DNA of 64,000 nt from Toxorhynchites rutilus septentrionalis (lineage: Eukaryota; Arthropoda; Insecta; Diptera; Culicidae): assembly GCF_029784135.1 (NCBI RefSeq), contig NC_073744.1, positions 65,608,593-65,672,592 of the forward strand, read 5' to 3'. Shown in pieces: positions 55,468 to 64,000 of the stretch. Numbering within the stretch: position 1 is the stretch's first letter; each line of letters starts with the position of its first letter. Below the pieces are notes generated by a model that saw nothing but the letters and a program-made list of their open reading frames with translations, was not told the origin of the DNA and did no database searches. The position numbers and the translations under genes were made by a program.

Positions 55468-56055
55468 ACAAAAAGTCTAAAGAGTTTATTGTTTTGTTAT
55501 CACTCGATATCCCCTTCTTGTTCGGCTAAACCTTTCTGTTTAGCGATTGCATTTGCCACTCGCCACAGCTTTCACAGTTGGAAAATTTCTTCCCATCCAG
55601 CTTGTGACATATTTTACAGTAAATTACATTCAATGGCACGTCGCATTACCACCACTCAGTGCCGGATTGGAGGTAATTTTAACCTGTAATTGAACATTTG
55701 CGATGACAGTGGTACAGTGTCGACTTTCAATGTGGGGTCATAATTTGGATCTCTATGTTTACAAAAATGTCCAACTAAATAAGTCGCATTACATGTCCGT
55801 TCAATTAGCTAAATGTCGAACTAATTGTAGATTACTGTACTTTAAATCTGGAAACAATTTAAGAATTGGTGAAAATTGAATAATCAGCAAAGTCCCCAAC
55901 TATCAATAAGCTCAGAACAACTGCCAAATTCACATACTCATCAGATCCTGGCAAACAAATTATGAAAACATCAATTTGTGTTTTATTATTATTTTGGATA
56001 ATGTTTTAGAAAGCATTGAACTTTATTTCCTAAACTCTTTTTTGGAAGGTTTAAT

Positions 56056-56545
56056 GGCCCTGAAAAGCGCCTTGTTTTATGGAATGGTTCCAATTTAGAA
56101 AACTTAGTTCTCGTGGTTTTGAAAAAAACCATTTCGAACGCCCTCGAAGCCGCCTTGTTCTGGATTTGCCACCAAAGCAGTTTGTATGAAGAACAAACTT
56201 TTTTCTTCTGCTATCTGATGCTGTTTTGCGATTGTGTTTGCCACTCGCTGCAACTGCCTGTTGTCTTGATGTCCACCGAACCGAATGTATTCTGTTCCGA
56301 ATGCAGGTTTTCTTATCGTCGCGAGCAGCTTTGCCAGCTAACTCGATCACTTCGGCGGTCGAAGCTATATAACGCCGGCTAGGTGGACTGGTACACTGGT
56401 ACTAACGCGCTCGGACTAGCTACCCTTGCGGGGAACTTCAGATCAACACGAGCGGGAACTCCAGATCAAGGTTCGAGCGGGATTTTGCCTTTCCCTTCAC
56501 TTTTCCTCCTTTGCCATATCCAACCATGGCTGCTTGTGTTGGTTT
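56056..56545 (-). pseudogene. Histone H2A pseudogene 2
   Basis: Read on the - strand from about 56540: GKGGKVKGKAKSRSN, then shifted, with ELAGKAARDDKKTC around 56320-56350. The start region retains an ATG (in CCATGGTTGGATATGG) two codons displaced from that of copy 63.3 kb. The stem-loop GGCGCTTTTCAGGGCC is at 56056-56071. It is the tandem duplicate of pseudogene 1 with independent indels. Confidence 0.78.
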
Positions 56546-56830
56546 GTTGATGTGAGGTGATGCGAAACGATGTGGTGTACGGTTCGGATGAGAATGATCG
56601 TTACGGCAGCGGAGAGGGGATTTTTAAGCTGACTGGCTGGCTCGAGAATTACGCATGTGTGAGACTGCGACCAATGTTTCCCTCATTTTTTCTTTTTCCT
56701 TTCCAATCGTGCTTCATTCTATTTCGCTGCTGCTCTGGTTGCCCGTTTTGGTCGGTACGATTTGAGGAGCACAAAATGGACCAATCAAAAATGGGCACAT
56801 AGTGTATTTGGACAATGCTTGATATTTCAC
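56400..56830 (+). other. Histone promoter-like flank shared with 63.3 kb
   Basis: From about 56545 to 56830 the DNA matches 63330-63620 (GTGAGACTGCGACCAATGTT, GGACCAATCAAAAATGGGCA). CCAAT boxes at about 56671 (GACCAATG) and 56779 (GACCAATC) are arranged as in divergent histone promoters. No second histone coding sequence is recognised on the + strand. Confidence 0.45.
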
Positions 56831-57044
56831 AATTATTCAATTATTTATCTCAAGAAAAATGAAATGTTATTCGTTATGATAGATGCGTAGATATATTTCC
56901 TATCAATTGATGCAAAAACCTTTGCAATCTATTGAGAAATGCTCGAGTTATAAGCGTTCCAAATCTTGCATTTTTTCCTACTTGTTCAGTGCCTAGATTT
57001 CCATTTCACCCCCTATATCTTCCGGTTAGACGTAGTCCTACGTC

Positions 57045-58337
57045 AAAAGGAATAGTGTCGACGTCTGGTGGCGACTTTCAATTAGGGATCATAGTTTGGG
57101 TCCCTGTCTCGTTAGTGTAATACCTATCATATTAGAAGACACGAAGCCAGTTTTCAAATGTTAAAATTTGAATGAAAATGTTCACATCATGTTATTTAAT
57201 CACTTAAAACACTTTTTTCCGACTTTTATTTAACCCTTTGTCTATACATTTCCAACATCATTACTGAAACTTTTCATTATAATATAAAGTTGTCTTCAAG
57301 AACAATATTCGTACAAGATTTTTTCACCACCTACAAACAAAAGTGTTTTTCATTTAAACAGAATGCCAAATTGGTACGGAAAGGTTATTTTTCATTCATA
57401 ATTTAAATTTTGAAAACGTGTTCATTTCGTCTGAAAATCAATCAATTTTTTATACGCTCCCCTAAACTAGTAAACGAAGCTCAATGCCATCAATGCGGAT
57501 CGTTAACTTGTTTAACTTCAAGCACAATATAGCAGCATGAAACATAAATCGGATATGACATTAAAACGAATGATAGTGTTTTCAGATTCAAAGTATGCTC
57601 ATGAGTATACTTGATAATAACGAAGTAAATACTTGATGAATGTTGTTTTATTCATACGAAATCAGCTAAACATCCATTTTCGAAAAGTAAATACTTTGTT
57701 GTTTCTTTTAGTCATACCAAACGTAGTAAAAACTTAATCTCACTGCTCGACTGCTCGAATGAAGTAAAGTAAAGGTGAATTTTGTTTTTATTCATACGGC
57801 CTAATGTATGGACTTATGTTGCTTATATTATTGTACATTTCTAAGTTCTTTGACGCATACTGTAGCATCTGTTCGGAGAAGAAAAGTAGTAGTGTATTGT
57901 GATTCATAGTGTACAATTCTTGTGTCCTGTCGTCCACTACATGTCTAGTTTAGCTGCTTTCCAAACTCAATCAGTTCCCAGTGTTTGAACTTATTTATCT
58001 GCCTTGTAAAATTCTTGCAAACACCAAGGCAGCTGCAAATTCATAACATTTCCACACCAGACCTGTGTCTGTTACTAAATTCCATGCTGTTATGGAACGT
58101 GTTTTTCATCTCTTCCGGCAAAACCTTACCCCACGTGACGGGACCCGTTTTTGCGCACGCAAACTTCGGATTTTGTTGTTGTTTTCCTGTCTCACTATCC
58201 TCTTGATGCACTAACGTGTGACTGTAATAACCATCACCATCACCACCGTTGCCACATTGAAATTTTTACTCACATTCCCATCTAACTAACTTTCCATTAT
58301 TTTCATCTTTTTCGTCTATTTCCTGCCAACATCACAG
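57045..58337. other. Intergenic or intron of the 58.3-kb gene
   Basis: No coding region recognised. Contains several GTAAAGTAAA-type phrases (57640-57790) similar to 53780-53850, suggesting these flank the insertion of copy 6. The last 70 bases are pyrimidine-rich, leading into a splice acceptor. Confidence 0.4.
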
Positions 58338-58421
58338 ACCCCCAACTGGGAGAAACGGTTGGAGCAGCAGATGGATCAACAGGACCGCATGAAGCTCTGC
58401 GGCGATGAAGACAGCGTCTGA
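58338..58421 (+). CDS. Terminal coding exon of an unidentified gene
   Basis: A long pyrimidine tract ends CCAACATCACAG at 58337. The exon then reads TPNWEKRLEQQMDQQDRMKL and CGDEDSV, with TGA at 58419-58421: 28 codons, open in this frame only. Composition (GC-rich, codon-like third positions) differs sharply from the surrounding AT-rich repeats and is like the NPFR exons. The charged, glutamine-rich sequence could be a cytoplasmic tail; the product is not recognised and the upstream exons must lie outside recognisable repeats or before this window's visible genes. The following 400 bases would be 3' UTR. Confidence 0.55.
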   Translation, partial: TPNWEKRLEQQMDQQDRMKLCGDEDSV

Positions 58422-59140
58422 GGAAGCGATCCACGAGACGGCAGCTTCCACTTTCCACAGCAGAAGAAGATGGTAACCAGCCGGGGGGAAATTGAATTTG
58501 CTGCTGCTACGTGATGCAGTAGTTGCCAGGTGCTATTTCTAGCCGTTTTTTATACTGTGAATATTTTCATGCAGTGTGCAAAATTCGAGCTGCAAGCAGT
58601 TGGTCGTCTCTTCCACATTGTGCGCCTAAAGGTATACACTGCTCGACACAGAGGCGATGTTGCGCTTATCAAATTAAGTATACAATTTGTATATTTGGAG
58701 AACAAGAGTGTGTGTGTGTTGTGTGATAGTCAAAGAGGAGAAAATTGGATGAACGTAATGAATTTGTTATTATTATTGGGTTAGGCTAATTCTACTGCTG
58801 TAAGAAAAATGAGAAAACTGTAAAAATATTGCACCCCTATTGGTTGAAGAGGTAGAATTTCAGATCAATTGAAATATGTATTGTAAATATTATCATAAGC
58901 CATATGATTTCACTTCATTTTTGTGGACTCAAGAGTAAACTATGTTTTATCACTCTGTATCTGAGAAACGCTTAATAGTAGTTCAGGAATAGTGGTGTCC
59001 GATAAACGTTCGATTAATCGACTAAAGGTGGAAGACACTATTTGACTGGAGATAAAACATTCGACACTTTTTGACAGATAAAATTTGGTTGAAATTGGAT
59101 ACAAATATTACTTTGTTTGACATTTTTCAATTACACCCAG
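58422..59140. other. Possible 3' UTR and intergenic DNA
   Basis: Nothing coding seen. CAGCAGAAGAAG at 58459 and a TGTGTGTGTGTTGTGTG run at about 58709 are the only marks. Confidence 0.4.
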
Positions 59141-59141
59141 G

Positions 59142-59815
59142 TTTTTTTACGCGGATTTTCCAATTAAAGCGTTTTTTACGTGGATTTTCGAATTAACGGG
59201 GTTTTTTTACGCGGATTTTCCAATTGAAGCGTTTTTTTTACGTGGTACCCGCGTAAAAAACGACCAGTGCAATATCAGCTCACATTTTTCTCTCATGTTC
59301 CCTCAGAGCAAATTACGGTAATTAGTGCTTGTAACGGAGTTTAGCGCTTAGTGCCGCACCTTATCACAATTCTTATGTGGATTTTAGGTGTTGGGTAACG
59401 GGGAGCTCGCCGGGCGGTACAACGGGACGGAATTTTTACGGGCAGCTATTCGTGAAAGGTTTTCCCTGTCTACTTAGCTCTGGACGGCCCAACAGTGGTA
59501 CTGCACGTGCATCGGCAGAAGAGTGTACACATTACTAGGAAATCTTCTAGCAACAGCAGATGACCTCATTCGTGAGGAAAACCGAACTATAGCTAACCAG
59601 TAACCTAACCAGTAACCAACGAAATTGCAGGAAAAAACTACGGGTTTTCGGAAGCGAGCAACACTCAACTTTTTACTTCTGTTCTACGTAAAGATAGTCC
59701 CATTTGATATCTATCATTAGGTGACATGGTTTTTTTTACGCGGTTTTTTACGCGGATTTTCCAATTAACGTGGTTCTTTTACGCCGTTTTTTTAGAGGTA
59801 CGTATCCTCCGCTCA
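59142..59815. repeat. Repeat with ACGCGGATTTTCCAATTAA units
   Basis: At 59142-59235 three degenerate units of about 38 bp (TTTTTTTACGCGGATTTTCC then AATTAAAGC or AATTAACGGG) are followed by a hairpin, TTTTACGTGGTACCCGCGTA. Further units lie at 59729-59795. The units at both sides are direct, with one inverted half at 59247-59260. Interior 59260-59728 is non-coding. This arrangement resembles a MITE whose ends are tandem arrays. Confidence 0.65.
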
Positions 59816-59830
59816 AAAAAAAAAAAAAAA

Positions 59831-61825
59831 TTATAGGAGGTTGTGTCCACTTGATTGACGTAGAACTACGCAGTTATTTTATATAAGTCGCTTGTTTATA
59901 CCTTCGGATATTATTCTATAATGCTGTGAAATTTTAGAAACAACTGATTGATGATTCATTCTTGCCCTCGCAAAACAATCGTATGTCGCAATTTATTTCA
60001 TGTCAATGCATTGAAAATTTACCTCGAAGGCTATTCCGGTGGCCTTTTTCGAAATTGACATAGACTCGGCTACAGTCGATTGTATATATGTTGCACCAGC
60101 ACCATTATTCCATATCTCATAACTACATCAATATATCTTTGGCACCGCATGTAAACAACAACAATGACAACACTTGCAAGTATCAAATATCATGCTACAT
60201 GTTATTTAGTATTGCCTCAAAGGAATCGCACCTCCAGATATCGTTCGTACAAACTAAGTGTAAACAAAGCGCCAAACAAGCGTTCACCATAGCATGCCAC
60301 AGAGCCATACATTGGTGGCTTGAAACTACTAGCAATATAAACATTTCTCATCACTTTGCGCTATTCTCAAAAGAAACGCTTCTGTTAATATTACTGGCCT
60401 CGAAAAGAGTTGCATTACATTATTATGCTCGAGATAAGCGCAGCTGTCTCCCTTAGTGGAGGAAGTTTTGCTACTGGCAAGCGAAACCTAATCACATACA
60501 AAATTCCAGAACATTTACTTTTCTTGATGGTTGTTATTAACTTTTTTTTGTTAATAACAACCTCGAAAACAGTAGCAATGCTTCATTATGATCAATATTA
60601 GCGCAAATGCAATCCTAGTTGAAGGCAGTTTTGCGACTGGCATGCGAACCCAAATAACTTATAACATTCCAGTAAGATATTCAAGATGTATTCTCAAATA
60701 ATTTTTTGGTGCACAATTTTAACGTCTGCTTCGCTGCTAACGTCAATGCATTAACATTCTCAAAGGTACAAACGATGCCCTTATGAAGACGGAAAATAAA
60801 CAATGTTAACTGCTTGGAAAAAGACCGAATTATGCCACACAGCTTGTACTCTGCTGTAACACCCATCGATGCGAATTCGCTGATGAGTTTGTCAAGAGCG
60901 ACCGCCTTCACCACCAGGATTGAGCTTGATTTTGGTTGCTGCATGGGCGTTTACATTTTCGACCGACGCGCCGAAATCGCCTACTTCGTTGTTGTTCGGT
61001 GCGGTGTCACATTCGCGAAGGCTTGGTTCAGTGCGAGCGCTTTTCACTGCACCAACACCGCGTGCATCATTAGATGACGCTTACCTCGAAATTTTATTGT
61101 CCCTGGCAATGCGTTCGTTTTTTGCAGGGCTCGAGCCTGCCTTCCTCTTCTTCTTGCTCATCGCACACTACGCGAAGCGTTCAATTTATGACGCGGAAAG
61201 AAGAACACACGATACGAATAACGCGAAAAACGAACAGAAAAATTAAACGACGATTTCCAAGTTGGATTACCGCTGGTGGGGTCCAATCTTAGATCGAAGC
61301 GCAGCGAAAGCAAAGTGAATTGAATTGCTCAACAGTCCGATGCCGAATGAAAGTTTGCCTTCTTCTTCTTTCTTTGTTTTTAAGAGGCTTTAAACTTTGC
61401 AGTTCATTCGCCTCTAAGGTTTGCCTCAGCGAGATCCACTGTTTATACTCTAGGCAAGTATTCCCCTTCATTCTTCTTCTTTTCCTTTGTTCACGGAGAC
61501 TTTAAATCCTACGATTTCCCCTCCGTTGGTCGTCGATAAGTTGCTCGTTATTGATAGCTCTGTTCGGGAAAGCACTCAAATGGACAGAACAAATGTATGG
61601 GAAAATAGAAACATTTAAAGTTTTCATGAATTTTAACCATTTACTAACAAGGGGATTCTAATGTATGGCATATTAAACAAATCTTACGGAATTTCCGATT
61701 CGTTTAGTATGTAAATCGCCAAAATGCGTTCGCGGCAAAAATAGTTATTAACGTTAACATTATTTCATAAAAACGTGACCTGTTTTCTGATTTGACACCC
61801 TTACTGAAAGACGTAGTTCTACGTC
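59831..61825 (+). repeat. Palindrome-ended repeat, copy 7 (long form)
   Basis: Starts TTATAGGAGGTTGTGTCCAC after an A11 run and ends GACGTAGTTCTACGTC at 61810-61825 followed by AAAAA. Closely similar to 35676-37564 along its length. A - strand unit inside resembles a compact gene: promoter-like CTAGAGTATAAACAG at about 61445-61460, and an ATG near 61159 opening MSKKKRKAGSSPAKNERIAR. A further - strand frame (60944 down to 60681) includes LDKLISEFASMGVTAEYKL, also present at 36.8 kb. Confidence 0.82.
60681..61460 (-). pseudogene. Unidentified small gene unit inside palindrome-ended repeat
   Basis: On the - strand: TATA-like CTAGAGTATAAACAG, about 290 bases of leader, ATG near 61159 with a very basic 26-codon start (MSKKKRKAGSSPAKNERIAR), then TAA. 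About 150 bases on, another frame reads VALDKLISEFASMGVTAEYK, shared with 36.7-36.8 kb (there preceded by SIENVNAVTQAATKIKLPPL). The basic, SPAK-containing start and the promoter likeness to the H2A unit suggest a chromosomal-protein gene fragment, but I do not recognise it. In copy 3 the ATG region is deleted. Confidence 0.35.
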
Positions 61826-61887
61826 AAAAACCATGGTGTACCAACAGTGGCAAACATTGTCAAACATCGAACATGGAGAACATTATG

Positions 61888-62321
61888 ATAGGGGTTTGTA
61901 TCCAAGACACGACCGCTCATGACGTAGGACTACGCATTGGTTTCATTTATTTCGCTTATTTATCATTTCGGATATTATTCATAAATACAAAGAAATTGCA
62001 TAAATCACTCTTTAATAGAAAATTTCAGTAAGCCCGAAAAGGGTAAATCATTAACCCTTGGCTTAGTACGAGCAGTTCGGGAAGCAGCGATTCTTTCTTG
62101 CAATTGTGAGAACAATACACAAACTTGTCATATGTCGCAATTTGTTTCTTTATTTCAACACACGCATTGCACTGAGTATTCATCGCGCGGTGTTCTTCGC
62201 ATTTGATACACACACTCGGCCATGTTGCGATTTAATATTTGTTCTACTAGCACTCACCTTTATTTCACATTCCTTAACCACTCCACTATATCTTTAGCAA
62301 CACATAAAAACAAAAAAGGCA
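61888..62321 (+). repeat. Palindrome-ended repeat, copy 8 (left end, interrupted)
   Basis: Begins near ATAGGGGTTTGTATCCAAGA and has GACGTAGGACTACG at 61921-61934, then follows copy 1 (ATTATTCATAAATAC, CATATGTCGCAATTTGTTTC, GCATTGCACTGAGTATT). It is interrupted at about 62321 by copy 9; its other end is not within the window. Confidence 0.65.
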
Positions 62322-63120
62322 CAGGAGGGTTGTATCCGAGACACGATCGCATAGTTGCAGTAGGATTACGTTAGGCTATCTATTACATGCTGATTTTGTG
62401 AAAATTTTCATTTAATTTTTAACAATTCAAAACTGCCTTCGGGCCTGCTGATTCGATTGTATATTAATTTACCTCCCTAAATGAATATTGCTACCAGATG
62501 TCGACACTGTAGCCAAGCGTAGTTACTGATGTATGAACCGATGCCGAAACGAAGAGCGACGAACGCACCCATACCACGAACTTCGACATTTGATTTGCTA
62601 CTATGGTGCTACTCACACGTGTAGTTCACGCAAAGTCACCGGCAAAATATTATTTTCGAGTATCCCTTCATGCATTTGTCTGAAACGCCGGTGCCGTTCC
62701 GCTATATATATATATATGTATACTCATGCCATTTGCCTCCCTTGCCGCATCCAGTCATGTTGGTTGATGGGAAGTATGTTTTTGACGCGATCGGAGCTGA
62801 AATTTGTCGATCATTGCAACATTATCATCGAAAAATTTCATGAAGCAACCAACATTGAAGTTCCAAATTTAAATTATTTGCTAGAATTAATCGTATCACT
62901 CACCTTACTTGCAATATAAAAATGCCTCCGACTTGCATGTATTTGCAATGTCGATTCACCCCAGGCAGCTTGGTTTTGATGTCTCTGTTAGGTAATCGCC
63001 GCTTGTGTCGTCAATTTCGACCAATCAGAAGTGGATATTTCCGTTAGGATAGGGGTTGGGATTTTTCAATTGTTCGATAGTTTTTTTAATGACATATATT
63101 ATTTTCTTCAATGTAAAAAA

Positions 63121-63834
63121 GACGGGTGGGTAATGTCGGGGACATAACCGGAGTGACGTAGGACAATACAAAGGGGACAGCTTTTGTTAAATATATATTT
63201 TAAATATATTGTTTTATTTTGCACTGGTACTAACGCGCTCGGCCTAGCTACCCTTGCGGGGAACTCCAGATCAACACGGTTCGAGCGGGATTTTGCCTTT
63301 CCCTTCACTTTTCCTCCTTTACCATGTCCAGACATGGCTGCTTGGGTTGGTTTGTCGATGTGTTGTGATGCGAACCGATGTGGTGATCGTTACGGCAGCG
63401 GAGCGGGGATTTTTAAGCTGACTGGCTGGCTCGATAATTACGCATGTGTGAGACTGCGACCAATGTTTCGTTCATTTTTTTCTTTTTCCTTTCCAATCGT
63501 GCTTCATTCTATTTCGCTGCTATTCTGGTTGCCCGTTTTGGTCGGTACGATTTGAGGAGCACAAAATGGACCAATCAAAAATGGGCACATAGTGCATTTT
63601 GACAATGCTTGATATTTCACAATTATTCAATTATTTATCTCAAGAAAAATGAAATGTTATTCGTTATGATAGATGCGTAGATATATTTCCTATCAATTGA
63701 TGCAAAAACCTTTGCGATCTATTGAGAAATGCTCGAGTTATAAGCGTTCCAAATCTTGCATTTTTTCCTACTTGTTCAGTGCCTAGATTTCCATTTCACC
63801 CCCTATATCTTCCGGTTAGACGTAGTCCTACGTC
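63121..63834 (+). repeat. Palindrome-ended repeat, copy 10, with H2A start fragment
   Basis: GACGGGTGGGTAATGTCGGG to GACGTAGTCCTACGTC, flanked by A-runs (AAAAAA before, AAAA after). At 0.71 kb it is a deletion form of copy 6 (53965-57044): after about 95 bases it jumps to the H2A start and promoter region. It sits inside copy 9, which proves that copies with different left ends move independently. Confidence 0.85.
63215..63327 (-). pseudogene. Histone H2A pseudogene 3 (N-terminus only)
   Basis: On the - strand, ATG at about 63335 or the histone-like start MSGHGKGGKVKGKAKSRSNR gives the clearest histone signature in the window: it matches the H2A leader (SGRGKGGKxKxKAKSRSxRAGLQFPVGR) at nearly every position, followed by a short degenerate VDLEFPARVARPSALVPVQ, where the frame leaves H2A. 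The histone fold is missing, so it has no function as a histone. Confidence 0.82.
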
Positions 63835-64000
63835 AAAATTGTTATCAAGTGCCGAAATCGATTGACGCAAAAATTTCATCAGTCCATCATAAAATGACTG
63901 AGCAATAAGCGTTTGAAATTGGACAATTTTTACGATGTGCCCGATTTTCGATTTTCAATTTGTACCCCATGTTCACGAAAGACGTAATCCTACGTCAAAA

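Larger units (their letters stand above)
54165..56400 (-). repeat. Tandem duplication (unit about 1.32 kb, about 0.9 kb shared)
   Basis: 54165-55080 and 55486-56400 are nearly identical (for example GGCACGTCGCATTACCACCA at 54313 and 55635, AAAGCAGTTTGTAT at 54851 and 56172). Between the two copies, 55080-55485 is unique and contains an H2A-type start region and a promoter-like TATA box. The duplication probably arose by unequal exchange within the element or in a histone cluster before capture. Confidence 0.85.
53965..57044 (+). repeat. Palindrome-ended repeat, copy 6, carrying histone H2A pseudogenes
   Basis: Begins GACGGGTGGGTAATGTCGGG after an A-run and ends GACGTAGTCCTACGTC at 57029-57044, followed by AAAA. 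The first 100 bases and last 500 bases are nearly the same as the 0.71-kb copy 10 (63121-63834). The middle holds two tandemly duplicated H2A-derived units on the - strand, offset about 1321 bp, and four histone-type stem-loops or near stem-loops. Confidence 0.85.
62322..63996 (+). repeat. Palindrome-ended repeat, copy 9, with a nested copy
   Basis: Starts after AAAAAA with GGCACAGGAGGGTTGTATCC and ends GACGTAATCCTACGTC at 63981-63996. It corresponds to copy 5 (50731-51994). Between 63115 and 63838 a second element of the same superfamily (copy 10) is inserted; removing it restores alignment with copy 5 (TTCTTCAATATGAAAAATTT). It has CAGCTTGGTTTTGATGTCTC only once (62958), where copy 5 has two units. 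Confidence 0.8.

Noticed and set aside
63108..63335. A functional histone H2A gene
   Set aside because: Only about 20 residues match H2A; the histone fold is absent and the sequence lies inside a nested repeat.
1..64000. CRISPR array or bacterial operon
   Set aside because: No regularly spaced short repeats with unique spacers, no ribosome binding sites or operon layout; splice sites and retrotransposons show a eukaryote.

Overview
The window looks like a repeat-swollen piece of a culicine mosquito genome (Aedes-like), seen from sequence alone. The pointers are: one confident host gene, a neuropeptide F receptor, with splice sites and a 26.9-kb first intron; a tRNA-derived SINE with a Feilai/Twin-type mosquito tail; several Tc1/mariner elements, a copia element, two classes of non-LTR retrotransposon and many AT-rich MITE-like repeats. 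Nothing prokaryotic is present.

Host genes. NPFR lies on the + strand: coding exon 1 at 19087-19345, exon 2 at 46243-46412, exon 3 at 46472-47251, together 402 codons with seven predicted membrane helices. A second host feature, a terminal coding exon of an unidentified gene, is at 58338-58421.

Layout. 1-1341: degenerate mariner-like element (- strand). 3.3-5.5 kb: retrotransposon tail, then a repeat carrying a pogo/Tigger-type MITE that itself carries a palindrome-ended repeat. 6.5-7.2 kb: transposase relic. 7431-8690: nearly full mariner with perfect 30-bp inverted repeats, abutting a second mariner relic (8693 to about 14.8 kb) split by nested foldback repeats and an EN-RT-RNase H retrotransposon (10337-14161). 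16-18.8 kb: intergenic DNA with a hairpin repeat. 19.3-46.2 kb is NPFR intron 1: foldback repeats (20.1, 24.4-25.2 kb), a TIR MITE (26.0 kb), a palindrome-ended repeat (28.6 kb), a half mariner fused to a second retrotransposon copy (29.6-33.4 kb), and a Dong/R4-like retrotransposon sitting in a TAA microsatellite (33.8-44.6 kb) broken by a palindrome-ended repeat and a young copia element (40146-44478). 47-64 kb is downstream DNA dominated by the palindrome-ended repeat family.

The most unusual feature is that family. Its members end in a 16-nt palindrome GACGTAGnnCTACGTC, sit in A-runs, nest inside one another, and in at least two members (53965-57044 and 63121-63834) carry pieces of histone H2A genes, with histone-type 3' stem-loops and a TATA-like promoter in the larger one. 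Its architecture resembles non-autonomous Helentron/HINE elements, which are known to capture genes; that assignment is an inference.
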